A stretch of 43,072 nt of DNA, from contig JAFANH010000051.1 of assembly GCA_019232795.1 (NCBI GenBank), positions 1 through 43,072 on the forward strand, given 5' to 3'. The stretch comes from Burkholderiaceae bacterium (GTDB lineage Bacteria; Pseudomonadota; Gammaproteobacteria; Burkholderiales; Burkholderiaceae_D). Below are positions 7,229-18,674 of the stretch, in pieces; within the stretch, counting starts at the first letter, position 1, and each line of letters starts with the position of its first letter. Made by a program: the position numbers and the translations under genes. The notes beneath the pieces are model-generated. The model was given only the letters and a program-made list of their open reading frames with translations. It was not told the DNA's origin and searched no databases.

Positions 7229-7990
7229 TCAAGTCTGCGTTTCTTCCGGCGCCCGCGTCAGCTTGACGAACAGCGGCGCGAACAGCAATCCTACCTCGAA
7301 CAGCACACACAACGGCACCGCCAGCAACAGCATGCTCATCGCGTCCGGCGGGGTGACGATGGCCGCGATCACGAAGGCGCCGACGATCACGTAAGGCCGA
7401 AATTCCTTGAGCTTTTCGACCGAGATCAAGCCCATGCGCACCAGCACCACCACTACCACCGGCACCTCAAAGGTCACGCCGAAGGCGATGAACATAGTCA
7501 GCACGAAGTCGAAATAGTTTTCGATATCGGGCGCGACGTTGATCGACTTCGGCGCCATCTCGTTGATCACCCTGAACACCACCTTGAACACGAACTCGTA
7601 GCAAAACACCACGCCAAGCACGAACAGGATAGTGGACGAAATCACCAGCGGCGCCACCAGCCGCTTCTCGTGAGCATACAGGCCGGGAGCGACGAAAGCC
7701 CAGGCTTGGTACAGCACCCAGGGCAATGCCACGATGAAGGCCGCCAGCAAAGTTACCTTGAGCGGAATCAGGAAGGGTGCGATGACGCCGGTGGCAATCA
7801 TCTTGCTGCCGGCTGGCAGCGCCGTCAGCATGGGTTCGGCCAGGAGGTCGTATATCTTGCCCGACCACGGCAGCATGCACAGAAACACCAGCACGATGCC
7901 GAGCGCCGCCTTCATGATGCGGTCGCGCAATTCCACCAAATGGGAGATGAAGGTGTCTTCTTCGCCGGTCTTCTTGTCTGGGTCGGTCAT
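7229..7990 (-). CDS. tatC: Sec-independent translocase subunit TatC
   Basis: 253 aa polytopic inner-membrane receptor that binds twin-arginine signal peptides and forms the Tat translocon with TatA and TatB. The conserved N-terminal FISHLVELRDRIMKAALG precedes the first helix. About six hydrophobic segments follow, including AFVAPGLYAHEKRLVAPLV and the FEVPVVVVVLVRMGLISVEKLKEFRPY loop that is highly conserved in the family. It is the last gene of tatABC and of the long minus-strand block, and lies 73 bp after tatB. The Rieske precursor encoded at 3760-4374 is a probable client. Confidence 0.96.
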   Translation of the reverse strand: MTDPDKKTGEEDTFISHLVELRDRIMKAALGIVLVFLCMLPWSGKIYDLLAEPMLTALPAGSKMIATGVIAPFLIPLKVTLLAAFIVALPWVLYQAWAFVAPGLYAHEKRLVAPLVISSTILFVLGVVFCYEFVFKVVFRVINEMAPKSINVAPDIENYFDFVLTMFIAFGVTFEVPVVVVVLVRMGLISVEKLKEFRPYVIVGAFVIAAIVTPPDAMSMLLLAVPLCVLFEVGLLFAPLFVKLTRAPEETQT

Positions 7991-8063
7991 CGAGGAAGCT
8001 GATCAGGCGGGCGGCATCGCATTGCGCTGCATCCAATGTGCATGCGTGCGATACTTCCGCGGG

Positions 8064-8567
8064 TCAATGGAAAAAAGTGGCTTTGCGCGCGCCGCCGGCC
8101 GCGCGGAATTTCGATACGCGCGCAGCAGCCGACATCACGCGGGTTTTATGGCCGCTGCGGCTTTTGTACCAAGCCGGCAGAGATTCGCGCGCCAGCTTTT
8201 TCTTGCGGAAATCCTTGGCCTTGCGCGCCAACTGCCCGGCATCGGGCGGCGCACGATGCACGTCGCCCGAAGCGCCGCCCGGCTTACCGCTCCATGCAGC
8301 GTTCAATTCGGTTTCTGTCTGGGCAAGCTGGCTGGAAATGCTCTGCTCGACTTCGGCTGCCGCCTTGCGCGCATCTTCGTGGATCTTGCGCAGCTCGTCG
8401 ATTTCCATCTCGCGGCTGACTTCAGCCTTGACCTCGTTGATGTAACGCTGCGCGCGGCCGAACAGCGAGCCGGCCATGCGCGCCACCTTGGGCAGCTTCT
8501 CGGGGCCGATGACGACCAGCGCCACGACGCCGATCATCATCATCTTGGTGAGGCCGAAATCTATCAT
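8064..8567 (-). CDS. tatB: Sec-independent translocase subunit TatB
   Basis: 167 aa. One N-terminal membrane helix (MIDFGLTKMMMIGVVALVVIG, 1-21) is followed by the hallmark GPEKLPKVARMAG hinge and a long charged amphipathic helix. The C-terminal tail is basic and low in complexity. The ATG at 8567 is the family start; an open frame continues upstream but overlaps tatA in another frame. It begins 30 bp after the tatA stop. Confidence 0.94.
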   Translation of the reverse strand: MIDFGLTKMMMIGVVALVVIGPEKLPKVARMAGSLFGRAQRYINEVKAEVSREMEIDELRKIHEDARKAAAEVEQSISSQLAQTETELNAAWSGKPGGASGDVHRAPPDAGQLARKAKDFRKKKLARESLPAWYKSRSGHKTRVMSAAARVSKFRAAGGARKATFFH

Positions 8568-8596
8568 GGCGGGCCGAAGGCAACGGACAGCTTGGT

Positions 8597-8830
8597 TCAG
8601 CTGTGCGTCTTTTCTTTCGCTTCGACGTCGATGGTCGTGCCCTTGTTGGCCACTTGTGCAGGCGCAGGCGCCGCTGCCTGATCCTTCTCTTCCTCGCCCT
8701 TCATGCCGTCCTTGAAGCCCTTGACGGCCTTGCCGAGGTCGGTACCGATGTTGCCGAGCTTCTTCGTGCCAAAAACCAGCATGACGATCACCAGAACGAT
8801 CAGCCAGTGCCAAATACTAAACGAACCCAT
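8597..8830 (-). CDS. tatA: Sec-independent translocase subunit TatA
   Basis: 77 aa. TatA oligomers form the protein-conducting element of the Tat system. It has the short membrane helix [17 protein letters not shown], the FGTKKL hinge, and the amphipathic helix [20 protein letters not shown]. An acidic and polar tail follows. The start is supported by AGGAG (minus strand) just upstream. It lies between hinT and tatB. Confidence 0.95.
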   Translation of the reverse strand: MGSFSIWHWLIVLVIVMLVFGTKKLGNIGTDLGKAVKGFKDGMKGEEEKDQAAAPAPAQVANKGTTIDVEAKEKTHS

Positions 8831-8912
8831 TACTTTCTCCTTGGGACTAAACCGCCCATAACTACGTTATACGTCAATTTCCGCAACGCGGGGCATGGCG
8901 CCTGTTTGGCGC

Positions 8913-9284
8913 TCAACGCTCGCCGCGCCAGGGATGCGGCCCGCCGATGACGTGCAGATGCAGGTGATAGACCTCCTGTCCGCCGTCGGGACCGATATGG
9001 AACATGGCCTTGAAGCCGCCTTTGCCCGGTCCCTCGCCGGAGGCAACGTAGCCGCAACCCTGTTCCTGCGCCAATTTGGGCGCCAACGTCATCATTTTAC
9101 CCAACAATGCATGCTCAGCCTCACCGCAATCGGCCAGAGTCGGAATATGTTGCTTGGGAACAATCAGAAAATGTACCGGCGCGGCGGGCCGGATGTCATG
9201 AAAGACAATCAGGTCGTCATCTTCGAAAATCGTCTTGGACGGGATTTGCTTGGCGGCGATCTTGCAAAAAATGCAGTTATCCAT
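8913..9284 (-). CDS. hinT: HIT-family nucleotide hydrolase (HinT-like)
   Basis: 123 aa cytoplasmic purine-nucleoside phosphoramidase-type protein. The histidine-triad motif is H107-L-H109-L-H111-V-I-G-G near the C-terminus. The N-terminus has DNCIFCKIAAKQIPSKTIFEDDDLIVFHD, with the paired Cys4/Cys7 seen in zinc-binding HIT proteins, and PVHFLIVPKQHIP is conserved. It sits between hisE and tatA, an order common in Betaproteobacteria. The symbol is by family; the physiological substrate is unknown. Confidence 0.9.
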   Translation of the reverse strand: MDNCIFCKIAAKQIPSKTIFEDDDLIVFHDIRPAAPVHFLIVPKQHIPTLADCGEAEHALLGKMMTLAPKLAQEQGCGYVASGEGPGKGGFKAMFHIGPDGGQEVYHLHLHVIGGPHPWRGER

Positions 9285-9330
9285 GTGCTCTCCGTAGTTG
9301 CTGTCCTATTTTTCCGTGTGAAACCGTGCT

Positions 9331-9374
9331 CCCTCTCCCCCAGCCCCTCTCCCGCCTAGCGGGCGAGGGGAGCG
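9331..9374. repeat. GC-rich palindromic repeat between hinT and hisE
   Basis: CCCTCTCCCCCAGCCCCTC leads into a hairpin with CCCCTCTCCCGC and GCGGGCGAGGGG arms around TAG. This type of CCCTCTCCC..GGGAGAGGG element is widely dispersed in proteobacteria. It breaks the otherwise tight his block after hisE and may act as a weak terminator or RNA-processing site. Confidence 0.6.
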
Positions 9375-9395
9375 TAATGGGCTACGCCAGAATTA

Positions 9396-9752
9396 TTAAG
9401 GGCGGCTGGCTTTTTCCTCTATGCCGGAAATGCCCTCGCGCCGCGCCAGCTCACTCAATACCTGCTGCGGCGTCAAATCGAACTGCGCCAGCAAGACCAT
9501 GGAATGGAACCATAAGTCGGCGCATTCGTAGAGCAGCTTGTCCGCATCGCCGCCGGCGCGCGCATCCTTGGCCGCCATCACCGTCTCGGTCGCTTCCTCG
9601 CCTATCTTTTTCAGGATGGCATCATCGCCCTTGGCGAACAGGCGCGCCACGTAGGACTTGTCGGGATCGCCGCCATTGGCAGGCTTGCGCGACTCGATCA
9701 CTTGCGCCAGGCGCGCCAGGATATCGTCCGCATTCATGGGATCGGCACTCAT
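9396..9752 (-). CDS. hisE: Phosphoribosyl-ATP pyrophosphatase
   Basis: 118 aa. It catalyses the second step of histidine synthesis, hydrolysing PR-ATP to PR-AMP and pyrophosphate. The MazG-like all-helical fold is indicated by [12 protein letters not shown], then [24 protein letters not shown] (the metal-binding EExxE-type region) and [18 protein letters not shown]. It is separate from hisI here, unlike the fused hisIE of enterobacteria, and overlaps the hisI stop by 4 bp (9749-9752), indicating translational coupling. Confidence 0.95.
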   Translation of the reverse strand: MSADPMNADDILARLAQVIESRKPANGGDPDKSYVARLFAKGDDAILKKIGEEATETVMAAKDARAGGDADKLLYECADLWFHSMVLLAQFDLTPQQVLSELARREGISGIEEKASRP

Positions 9753-10297
9753 TTGTATATCGTTTCCGGATCTTTCAACACGGGCTCGACGCTAATCCAG
9801 TCGCCTTCACCGGATGCATCCCCTTTGCCTTCGAATTTCTGGAAGAAGCAGGAGTGACGCCCCGTGTGACAGGCGATGCCGCCGTCCTGCGTCACCTTCA
9901 GCAAGATCACGTCTTCATCGCAGTCTAGACGGATTTCCTGCACCTTTTGCACGTGGCCCGATTCTTCGCCCTTGTGCCACAGCTTCTTGCGCGAACGGCT
10001 CCAGTACACGGCCTCGCCCGATTCGACCGTCTTGGCCAGCGCTTCGCGGTTCATCCAGGCAAACATCAGAACGTCATTGCTGCCCGCTTCCTGGGCGATC
10101 ACCGGCACCAGGCCGTGCTCATCCCATTTGACCTTGTTGAGCCACTTGGCGTTGATGACGGCGTGCGCCTTGGCCGCCGGCTTGACGGCAGACTTGATTG
10201 CGGCCTTGTCCGATGCTTTGGCAGGCCCTTTGGCGGTTTTCGCGCCGGCCGCAGCGCTTGTCACTGTCTTAGTCACCACCTTATCGTCGGCCTTCAT
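9749..10297 (-). CDS. hisI: Phosphoribosyl-AMP cyclohydrolase with Ala/Lys-rich N-terminal extension
   Basis: 182 aa. It opens the adenine ring of PR-AMP in step three of histidine synthesis. The catalytic domain (about 48-182) has [14 protein letters not shown], the [23 protein letters not shown] block, the Mg-binding DCDED and the Zn ligands C..H..C in [11 protein letters not shown]. Residues 1-47 form a low-complexity Ala/Lys/Thr-rich extension absent from typical HisI of about 130 residues. The ATG at 10297 overlaps the hisF stop as ATGA. An internal later start would remove the extension, but no clear Met with a ribosome-binding site is seen before the domain. Confidence 0.93.
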   Translation of the reverse strand: MKADDKVVTKTVTSAAAGAKTAKGPAKASDKAAIKSAVKPAAKAHAVINAKWLNKVKWDEHGLVPVIAQEAGSNDVLMFAWMNREALAKTVESGEAVYWSRSRKKLWHKGEESGHVQKVQEIRLDCDEDVILLKVTQDGGIACHTGRHSCFFQKFEGKGDASGEGDWISVEPVLKDPETIYK

Positions 10298-11058
10298 GCC
10301 AGCCTCACCGGAATACCTTGCTCGGCCATGAAGCGCTTGGCTTCCTGCACCGTATGCTGGCCGTAATGGAAGATGCTGGCAGCCAGCACGGCATCTGCGC
10401 GTCCCTGTTTGATGCCGTCGGCAAGGTCTTGCAAACCGCCGACGCCGCCCGAAGCGATCACCGGCACGTTGACCGCATCTGACACGGCACGCGTCAGCGT
10501 CAGGTCGAAGCCGGACTTGGTGCCGTCGCGATCCATGCTGGTCAGCAGAATTTCTCCCACGCCCAGGCTTTCCATCTTCTTGGCCCACGCTATCACATCG
10601 AGTCCCGTAGGCTTGCGGCCGCCGTGCGAAAACACTTCCCACTGGTTGTCGCCGGTCTTCTTGGCGTCGATCGCCACCACCACGCATTGCGAACCGTATT
10701 TCTGCGATACGTCGTACACCAGGCTGGGATTGCTGATGGCGGCGCTGTTGATGCTGATCTTATCGGCACCGGCATTGAGCAGGCGCCGCACGTCATCCAC
10801 CGCGCGCACCCCGCCGCCCACAGTCAACGGAATGAATACCTGCGAAGCCACCGCTTCTATCATGTGCAGGATCAGGTCGCGGTTGTCCGACGTGGCCGTG
10901 ATGTCGAGGAAAGTGATTTCGTCGGCGCCCTGTTCATCGTAGCGGCGCGCCACTTCGACCGGGTCGCCGGCATCGCGCAGCTCGACGAAATTGACGCCCT
11001 TGACCACGCGGCCGCCGGTGACGTCGAGACAGGGAATGATGCGCTTGGCCAGACTCAT
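10294..11058 (-). CDS. hisF: Imidazole glycerol phosphate synthase cyclase subunit HisF
   Basis: 254 aa TIM barrel. With HisH it converts PRFAR and glutamine-derived ammonia into imidazole glycerol phosphate and AICAR. The first strand [22 protein letters not shown] carries the catalytic Asp equivalent to Asp11. Phosphate-binding TVGGGVR and [13 protein letters not shown] segments are visible, and [17 protein letters not shown] is in the family pattern. It overlaps hisI by 4 bp and lies 3 bp after hisA. Confidence 0.97.
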   Translation of the reverse strand: MSLAKRIIPCLDVTGGRVVKGVNFVELRDAGDPVEVARRYDEQGADEITFLDITATSDNRDLILHMIEAVASQVFIPLTVGGGVRAVDDVRRLLNAGADKISINSAAISNPSLVYDVSQKYGSQCVVVAIDAKKTGDNQWEVFSHGGRKPTGLDVIAWAKKMESLGVGEILLTSMDRDGTKSGFDLTLTRAVSDAVNVPVIASGGVGGLQDLADGIKQGRADAVLAASIFHYGQHTVQEAKRFMAEQGIPVRLA

Positions 11059-11061
11059 AAA

Positions 11062-11844
11062 TTATTCAGCCTCGCCGGCCTCGTCGCTCAAGGCGTCGGC
11101 GCGTTCCTGCGCCTGGCGCAGGTCGAGCGTACCTTCGTAGATCGAACGGCCGCAGATTACACCCGCGATGCCTTCGCTCTGCACCGCGCACAGCGCTTCC
11201 ACGTCCTTGATGTTATGCACGCCGCCCGAAGCGATCACGGGTATGGTCATGCTTTGCGCCAGCTTGACCGTGGCTTCGATGTTGACGCCGGCCATCATGC
11301 CGTCGCGGCCGATGTCCGTGTAGATGATTGCCTCGCAGCCGTAGTCTTCGAATTTCTTCGCCAGGTCGATCACTTCATGGCCGGACAGCTTGCTCCAGCC
11401 GTCGGTCGCCACCTTGCCGTCCTTGGCATCGAGGCCGACGATGATCTGTCCCGGGAAAGCGCTGCAGGCGTCGTGCAGAAAGCCTGGATTCTTGACGGCC
11501 GCCGTGCCGATGATGATGTAGCTGAGGCCGTCGTCGAGATAGCGCTCGATGGTGTCGAGGTCGCGCACACCACCGCCCAGTTGCACGGGAATTTCATCGA
11601 CTTCGTTCTCGGCCGCATAGTCGCGCACCGCGCGGATGATGGCTTTCACGGCCGCTTCGTTTTTTGGCTTGCCGGCAAAAGCGCCGTTCAAGTCGACCAG
11701 GTGCAAGCGGCGCGCGCCGTGGGTCAGCCAATGTCGCGCCATGGCGCCGGGATCATCGGAAAACACATCGGCTTGCGCCATATCGCCTTGTTTCAGGCGC
11801 ACACAATGACCGTCCTTCAGGTCGATGGCAGGTATCAGCAGCAT
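11062..11844 (-). CDS. hisA: ProFAR isomerase HisA
   Basis: 260 aa TIM barrel that isomerises ProFAR to PRFAR in histidine synthesis. The first strand [21 protein letters not shown] carries the catalytic Asp8. Phosphate-loop segments [19 protein letters not shown] and [16 protein letters not shown] are visible, and [16 protein letters not shown] carries the second catalytic Asp region. It is 54 bp downstream of hisH and 3 bp upstream of hisF. Confidence 0.97.
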   Translation of the reverse strand: MLLIPAIDLKDGHCVRLKQGDMAQADVFSDDPGAMARHWLTHGARRLHLVDLNGAFAGKPKNEAAVKAIIRAVRDYAAENEVDEIPVQLGGGVRDLDTIERYLDDGLSYIIIGTAAVKNPGFLHDACSAFPGQIIVGLDAKDGKVATDGWSKLSGHEVIDLAKKFEDYGCEAIIYTDIGRDGMMAGVNIEATVKLAQSMTIPVIASGGVHNIKDVEALCAVQSEGIAGVICGRSIYEGTLDLRQAQERADALSDEAGEAE

Positions 11845-11898
11845 GGCTACATTAATACATGGAGATGAGTTGAGTGGAGGCGGAAACGATAATCGGGA

Positions 11899-12537
11899 TT
11901 AGGGTTTCCAGTGGACAAAATTCTTATACAACTGCAAGCCGGCAGAGGCACTCTTTTCCGGGTGGAACTGGGTGGCAAAGATATTCTCGTGCGCCACAGC
12001 GCTGCAAAACGGTGCGCCGTAGTCGGTTTCACCGACTACGAGCGAGCGTTGCTGCGGCTGTACGTAGTAGCTGTGCACGAAATAAAAGTAGCTGTGATCG
12101 GCAATGCCTTGCCATAAAGGATGGACACCGGTCTGCCGGACGCGGTTCCACCCCATTTGCGGCACTTTAAAACGGGAGCCGTCTTCCTGCAAGCGGCCTT
12201 CCAACTGAAAGCGTATCACCTTGCCCGGCAACAGTCCAAGGCAGGCGATGTCGCCCTCCTCGCTGCTGTCGAACAGCATTTGCTCGCCGACGCACACGCC
12301 GAACATGGGCTTGGAACGCGCAGCGTCGAGCAAAGCTTCCTGCAAACCCGATTCGCGCAGGCGCGCCATGCAGTCCGGCATGCCGCCCTGGCCGGGAAAC
12401 ACCAGGCGGTCGGCGCTGCGGATATCCTGAACTTCGCCGGAAATGCGAATGTCGGCTTCCGGCGCCACCTGGCGCAGGGCTTGCGCCACCGAGCGCAGAT
12501 TCCCTACGCCGTAATCGACGACAACGATCTTGTTCAT
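11899..12537 (-). CDS. hisH: Imidazole glycerol phosphate synthase glutaminase subunit HisH
   Basis: 212 aa class I glutamine amidotransferase that supplies ammonia to HisF. The catalytic Cys is C82 in [13 protein letters not shown]; the His-Glu pair is in TQFHPEKS near the C-terminus. [15 protein letters not shown] opens the domain. The oxyanion region reads [11 protein letters not shown], where many homologues have PGVGAF. The ATG at 12537 is the family start, although the frame is open further upstream. It starts 7 bp after the hisB stop. Confidence 0.96.
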   Translation of the reverse strand: MNKIVVVDYGVGNLRSVAQALRQVAPEADIRISGEVQDIRSADRLVFPGQGGMPDCMARLRESGLQEALLDAARSKPMFGVCVGEQMLFDSSEEGDIACLGLLPGKVIRFQLEGRLQEDGSRFKVPQMGWNRVRQTGVHPLWQGIADHSYFYFVHSYYVQPQQRSLVVGETDYGAPFCSAVAHENIFATQFHPEKSASAGLQLYKNFVHWKP

Positions 12538-12544
12538 CGGAGGG

Positions 12545-13141
12545 TTACAAAGCGCCCTTGGTCGATGGGATAGTTCCGGCAGCGCGCGGATCGAACTCGG
12601 CAGCCATGCGCAGCGCACGACCGAATGCCTTGAACACGGTTTCGCACTGGTGGTGGGCGTTTTCACCGCGCAGGTTGTCGATGTGCAGGGTCAGCAGGGC
12701 ATGATTGACGAAGCCCTGGAAGAATTCATGGGTCAGATCGACGTCGAAGCTGCCGATCATGGCGCGCTTGAACTGCACGTGGAATTCGAGTTCGGGACGA
12801 CCGGAGAAATCAACCACCACGCGCGACAGTGCTTCATCGAGCGGCACGTAGGCATGGCCGTAGCGGCGGATGCCGCGCTTGTCGCCGATGGCTTTCGCCA
12901 CTGCCTGTCCGAGCGTGATGCCGACGTCTTCGACCGTGTGATGGGCGTCGATGTGCAGATCACCCTTGGCTTCGATCTCGAGATCGATCAAGCCGTGGCG
13001 CGCGATCTGGTCGAGCATATGGTCGAGGAAGGGGACGCCGGTATTCAGCTTTTGCTGTCCGGTGCCGTCCAGGTTGAGCGCAACCCTGATTTGCGTTTCA
13101 TTGGTATTGCGAACGACTTCGGCGGTGCGTGGCGTAGACAT
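12545..13141 (-). CDS. hisB: Imidazoleglycerol-phosphate dehydratase
   Basis: 198 aa Mn-dependent dehydratase, monofunctional (no phosphatase domain). The family blocks are [42 protein letters not shown], with the first metal-binding HHxxED, and [28 protein letters not shown] with the second HHxxE. The start at 13141 ([17 protein letters not shown]) follows the family; a TTG at 13165 would overlap hisC. A separate histidinol-phosphate phosphatase must act elsewhere, as none is present in this window. Confidence 0.97.
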   Translation of the reverse strand: MSTPRTAEVVRNTNETQIRVALNLDGTGQQKLNTGVPFLDHMLDQIARHGLIDLEIEAKGDLHIDAHHTVEDVGITLGQAVAKAIGDKRGIRRYGHAYVPLDEALSRVVVDFSGRPELEFHVQFKRAMIGSFDVDLTHEFFQGFVNHALLTLHIDNLRGENAHHQCETVFKAFGRALRMAAEFDPRAAGTIPSTKGAL

Positions 13142-13161
13142 GTTGCGAACGAGGTTAAGAA

Positions 13162-14268
13162 TCAATCGGCGGCGGACAGCGAAGCTTTCAATGCATCGAG
13201 GAACAGGGCATTCTCTTCGGGTGTGCTGACCGTCACCCGCAAACAGTTTTCCAGCAATGGGTGCATTTTACCCACATTTTTCACCATTACCTTGCGTTGC
13301 AACAAATCGTTAAACACGGCACTGCCGTTTTTGTTCGACGTGTGGATGCGCAACAACAGGAAATTCGCCGCCGAGGGAAACACCTGCACACCCGGCAACG
13401 CCGCCAGCAAGGCGGTCATGCGGCTGCGCTCGGTGCGCAAGCTGGCCGCCTGGGCGTCGAACACGTCGAGATGGGCCAGAGCGAATTCGGCCGCTGCCTG
13501 GGTCAGTACGTTGATGTTGTAGGGCGGGCGCACCTTGTCGATTTCCTGCAGCAAGGCCGCCGGTCCCGACATATAGCCGAGACGGATGCCGGCCAGCCCC
13601 AGCTTGGATAAGGTACGCATCACCACTAGGTTGCCGAATTCAGGCAGACGCGACATGAAACTGGTCGGCGAGAACGGCTGGTAGGCCTCGTCGACCACGA
13701 CGAGGCCACTGTCGCCAACCGCGCGGATGATCTCCACAATCGCGTCAGCATCGAACAGTGTTCCGGTCGGGTTGTTCGGATAAGCCAGGTAGGTGATGAC
13801 CGGCCGGTGCTCGGCAATCGCAGCCAGCATCGCCTGCTTGTCTAGCGTGAATTCGGCACCAGGCGCCGCGTTGAGCGGCACACCGACGAATTCCAGCCCC
13901 GAGAAGCGCGCCGACATCGCATACATCACGAAGGTTGGCAGCGGCGCCAGCACCTTGGCACCCGGCTTGGCGCAGGCAGTGGACAGCATGGCAATCAATT
14001 CATCGGAACCGTTGCCGAGCACGACGTCGTAACCTGCAGGCACACCGAGTCCGGCGCAGATATCGGCCTTCAGCTTGGCGTAGGACGGCACTGGGTAGCG
14101 GTTCATCGCCACGTCGGCCAGGCGACGCCCGAGCTCCATGCGCAAGGGTTCCGGCAGCAGATAGGGATTCTCCATGGCATCGAGCTTGACGAAACCATCG
14201 CTGTCGGGCACATGGTAGGCCGACAGTGCGAGCACGTCGGGGCGGATGATGTTTTCGATCAAGGACAT
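13162..14268 (-). CDS. hisC: Histidinol-phosphate aminotransferase
   Basis: 368 aa PLP-dependent fold-type I aminotransferase. The PLP lysine is K222 in [14 protein letters not shown]; the cofactor-binding NNPTGT (165-170) and VVDEAY (191-196) motifs are present, as is GNGSDELI (85-92). The ATG at 14268 ([12 protein letters not shown]) matches the family; the open frame upstream has no homology. It lies between hisB (20 bp) and a DNA methyltransferase gene (22 bp). Confidence 0.96.
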   Translation of the reverse strand: MSLIENIIRPDVLALSAYHVPDSDGFVKLDAMENPYLLPEPLRMELGRRLADVAMNRYPVPSYAKLKADICAGLGVPAGYDVVLGNGSDELIAMLSTACAKPGAKVLAPLPTFVMYAMSARFSGLEFVGVPLNAAPGAEFTLDKQAMLAAIAEHRPVITYLAYPNNPTGTLFDADAIVEIIRAVGDSGLVVVDEAYQPFSPTSFMSRLPEFGNLVVMRTLSKLGLAGIRLGYMSGPAALLQEIDKVRPPYNINVLTQAAAEFALAHLDVFDAQAASLRTERSRMTALLAALPGVQVFPSAANFLLLRIHTSNKNGSAVFNDLLQRKVMVKNVGKMHPLLENCLRVTVSTPEENALFLDALKASLSAAD

Positions 14269-14290
14269 GATGGTAAAAGAGGAAATGCAA

Positions 14291-15130
14291 TCATTTGCCG
14301 GCCGCGGCAAGCACCGGTGCAAGCTGTTCATCGCCCGCATTCGTTTCGTTCGCCAGTCTCTGTTCAATCAGCGCGCAATACTCGGGATTCAGTTCGAAAC
14401 CGACGAAATTCCGGCCGTGGCGCTTGGCTGCCACCGCCGTGGTGCCGCTCCCCATGAAAGGGTCGAGCACCGTACCACCCGGCGGGCAGGAAGCCTTGAC
14501 CATGCGTTCGATGATTTCAAGCGGCTTCTGGGTCGGATGATCGGCGCGTTCGCGATGTTCGCGATGCAGGCGCGACACGCTCCACAAATCCTTGGGGTTA
14601 TAACCGATTTCCAGCCACTTGGCGCCGACGAAGATAGAGCGCGAACGCGCTTTCTTGGTCTCGGCATCGTAGGGGATGCGCACCGCGTCGAGGTCGAAAT
14701 AATAGCCCTTGGCCTTGGCGAAAAAACCGATAGTGTCATGCACCGAAGTGAAGCTGCGCGTGCTGCCGCCCATGGACGGCACGCGCCGGTCCCAGATGAT
14801 TTCATTGATCATCGTCATGCGTTTCTTCAGCATCACGAAAATCTCGGGCGCATAGCGCCAGGTGAGACAGATGTATAGACAGCCTGTCGGCACCAGCTTG
14901 GGCAGCGCGATATCGATCCACTGTTCCATCCAGTTCAGATACGCGTCGACGCCGTGCTTGTCGGCGATCTTGTCGGAGTCGTTGCCGTAATCCTTGCCCA
15001 GGCCGTAAGGCGGGTCGCTGACGATCAGGTCAACACTGCCGCCCGGAATGCGCGCCATCCCGGTCAGCGCGTCTTCGCAAAAGACGCGGTTGATCCAGTC
15101 GGCTGCCGGTCGGCGGTCGTAGTCGTTCAT
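14291..15130 (-). CDS. Orphan beta-class DNA methyltransferase inside the his operon
   Basis: 279 aa SAM-dependent amino-methyltransferase (N6-adenine or N4-cytosine). The catalytic motif IV is D39-P-P-Y42; the SAM-binding motif I is DPFMGSGTT (223-231), followed by [10 protein letters not shown]. The order (catalytic motif first, SAM motif last) is that of the beta class, like CcrM. HPTQKP (198-203) is also typical. The segment 150-197 between them probably holds the target-recognition region. No restriction endonuclease or specificity subunit is nearby. It sits between hisC (22 bp) and hisD (39 bp) on the same strand, so it is probably co-expressed with histidine genes. The recognition sequence cannot be predicted from here. 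Confidence 0.92.
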   Translation of the reverse strand: MNDYDRRPAADWINRVFCEDALTGMARIPGGSVDLIVSDPPYGLGKDYGNDSDKIADKHGVDAYLNWMEQWIDIALPKLVPTGCLYICLTWRYAPEIFVMLKKRMTMINEIIWDRRVPSMGGSTRSFTSVHDTIGFFAKAKGYYFDLDAVRIPYDAETKKARSRSIFVGAKWLEIGYNPKDLWSVSRLHREHRERADHPTQKPLEIIERMVKASCPPGGTVLDPFMGSGTTAVAAKRHGRNFVGFELNPEYCALIEQRLANETNAGDEQLAPVLAAAGK

Positions 15131-15169
15131 CGCAGCTTCATGTTACCGCAGTTCGATTCGCTTGAGGTC

Positions 15170-16483
15170 TTATTTGAGTCGGAGTTCTGCAGAACGGGCA
15201 TGCGCCTGCAAGCCCTCGCCATAAGCCAGTTCGGCCGCGATCTTGCCCAGCGTTTGCGCACCGGCCTCGCTGATCTGCATGACGCTGGAACGCTTCTGGA
15301 AATCGTAGACGCCCAGCGGCGAGGAGAAACGCGCCGTGCGCGAGGTCGGCAAGACGTGGTTGGGTCCGGCGCAATAGTCGCCCAGCGATTCCGACGAAAA
15401 ACGGCCCAAGAACATGGCGCCGGCGTGACGGATGCGGTCGGCCCATTGTTGCGGCTGCTCCGCCGAAATTTCCAGGTGTTCGGCTGCGATCAAATTGGCG
15501 ATCTCGCAGGCTTCTTCCATGTCGCGTACCTTGATCAGCGCCCCGCGCCCGGACAAGGAAGCACGGATCACGTCGCGCCGTGGCATGTCGTCGATCAGCT
15601 TGTTGACGCTGGCCTCGACCGCTGTCAGGTAAGCGGCATCGGGGCACAGCAAAATCGATTGCGCCAATTCGTCATGCTCGGCTTGCGAAAACAGATCCAT
15701 CGCCACCCAGTCGGGATCGGTGCTGCCATCGCAGATCACCAGGATTTCTGAGGGGCCGGCGATCATGTCGATACCGACCACGCCGAACACGCGGCGCTTG
15801 GCAGCCGCCACGTAGGCATTGCCGGGGCCGACGATCTTGTCGACCGCCGCAATGGTTTCGGTACCGTAAGCCAGCGCAGCCACCGCCTGGGCGCCGCCGA
15901 CGGTGAACACGCGGTCGACGCCGGCAATCGCCGCTGCCGCCAGTACCAATTCATTGCGCGCGCCGCCCGGTGTCGGCACCACCATCACGACTTCGGGGAC
16001 GCCGGCCACTTTGGCCGGAATCGCATTCATCAAGACCGAGGACGGGTAAGCCGCCTTGCCGCCGGGCACATACAAGCCGACACGATCAAGCGGCGTGACT
16101 TTTTGTCCGAGCACGGTGCCATCCGCCTCGGTATAGCTGAAGCCGTTCGAGCCGCATTCCAGTTTTTGCCGCTGGTGATAGCGGCGCACACGCTCGGCCG
16201 CGCTTTCCAGCGCGGCGCGGCGGGCAGCCGGCAAGCTGTTTAAGGCAGCCTGCAAGTCCTTACGGCTGACTTCGAGCGCAGCAACACTGCTTGCCTGCAT
16301 ACGGTCGAAGCGGTTCGTGTATTCCAGCAATGCCACGTCGCCACGTTGTCTGACGTCGGCAAGGATGCCGGACACGGCTTGTTCGACCGCAGCGTCGGTA
16401 TCGGCTTCGAAAGCTAACAGGGCCAGCAACTGCGCGCGGAAATCGGCCGCGGAAGAATCGAATTTGCGTATGGATATCGTCAT
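15170..16483 (-). CDS. hisD: Histidinol dehydrogenase
   Basis: 437 aa Zn-dependent, NAD-dependent enzyme for the last two oxidations to histidine. Family blocks include [59 protein letters not shown] and [14 protein letters not shown], which holds zinc ligands, and the [23 protein letters not shown] block. The full family length is present. It follows hisG by 9 bp. Confidence 0.97.
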   Translation of the reverse strand: MTISIRKFDSSAADFRAQLLALLAFEADTDAAVEQAVSGILADVRQRGDVALLEYTNRFDRMQASSVAALEVSRKDLQAALNSLPAARRAALESAAERVRRYHQRQKLECGSNGFSYTEADGTVLGQKVTPLDRVGLYVPGGKAAYPSSVLMNAIPAKVAGVPEVVMVVPTPGGARNELVLAAAAIAGVDRVFTVGGAQAVAALAYGTETIAAVDKIVGPGNAYVAAAKRRVFGVVGIDMIAGPSEILVICDGSTDPDWVAMDLFSQAEHDELAQSILLCPDAAYLTAVEASVNKLIDDMPRRDVIRASLSGRGALIKVRDMEEACEIANLIAAEHLEISAEQPQQWADRIRHAGAMFLGRFSSESLGDYCAGPNHVLPTSRTARFSSPLGVYDFQKRSSVMQISEAGAQTLGKIAAELAYGEGLQAHARSAELRLK

Positions 16484-16492
16484 AACTGAAAC

Positions 16493-17155
16493 TCAGGCCG
16501 GTCGGCTGGCGCGTTCAAAGGCATCGATGATGGGTTGCAAGCGCTCACGCTTCAGCTTCAGCGCGGCCTGATTGATCACCAGGCGCGAGGAAATATCCAT
16601 GATGTGCTCGACCTCGACCAGGTTGTTGGCGCGCAGCGTGCTGCCCGAGCTGACCAGATCGACGATGGCGTCGGACAAACCGACCAGCGGCGCCAGCTCC
16701 ATGGAACCATACAGCTTGATCAAATCGACGTGCACGCCCTTGGCGGCGAAATGCTCGCGCGCGGTCTGCCAGTACTTGGTCGCCACGCGCAGGCGCGCAC
16801 CCTGGCGCACCGCATTGCGATAATCAAAACCGGCCGGCGCCGCGACCGCCATGCGGCATTTGGCGATGTTCAAGTCGATAGGCTGGTATAGGCCTTCACC
16901 GCCGTGTTCGTGCAAGACGTCCTTGCCGGCCACACCGAAGTCGGCCGCGCCATGCTGCACATAAGTCGGCACGTCGGAGGCGCGCACAATAATCACGCGC
17001 AGCAAGGGATCGTTGGTGCCGAGGATCAGCTTGCGCGAGGTTTCCGGGTCTTCCGACACGGTAATGCCGGCCGCTTGCAGCAGCGGCAGCGTCTCTTCGA
17101 AAATGCGCCCCTTCGACAGCGCGAGGGTCAGTTGTTGGCCAGTCGTACCCATCAT
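16493..17155 (-). CDS. hisG: ATP phosphoribosyltransferase, short form
   Basis: 220 aa catalytic subunit for the first, feedback-regulated step of histidine synthesis. [18 protein letters not shown] opens the protein; [10 protein letters not shown] and the PRPP-binding [14 protein letters not shown] block are present. The length matches the short HisG form, which needs a separate HisZ regulatory subunit; hisZ is not in this window. Start candidates are GTG 17161, which overlaps the murA stop, and ATG 17155 or 17152. I chose the first ATG, with moderate confidence, because no clear ribosome-binding site decides. Confidence 0.93.
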   Translation of the reverse strand: MMGTTGQQLTLALSKGRIFEETLPLLQAAGITVSEDPETSRKLILGTNDPLLRVIIVRASDVPTYVQHGAADFGVAGKDVLHEHGGEGLYQPIDLNIAKCRMAVAAPAGFDYRNAVRQGARLRVATKYWQTAREHFAAKGVHVDLIKLYGSMELAPLVGLSDAIVDLVSSGSTLRANNLVEVEHIMDISSRLVINQAALKLKRERLQPIIDAFERASRPA

Positions 17156-17157
17156 AT

Positions 17158-18647
<1,490 letters not shown>

Positions 18648-18674
18648 AGTAAACCTTTTCTATGCGCGTCCAAA

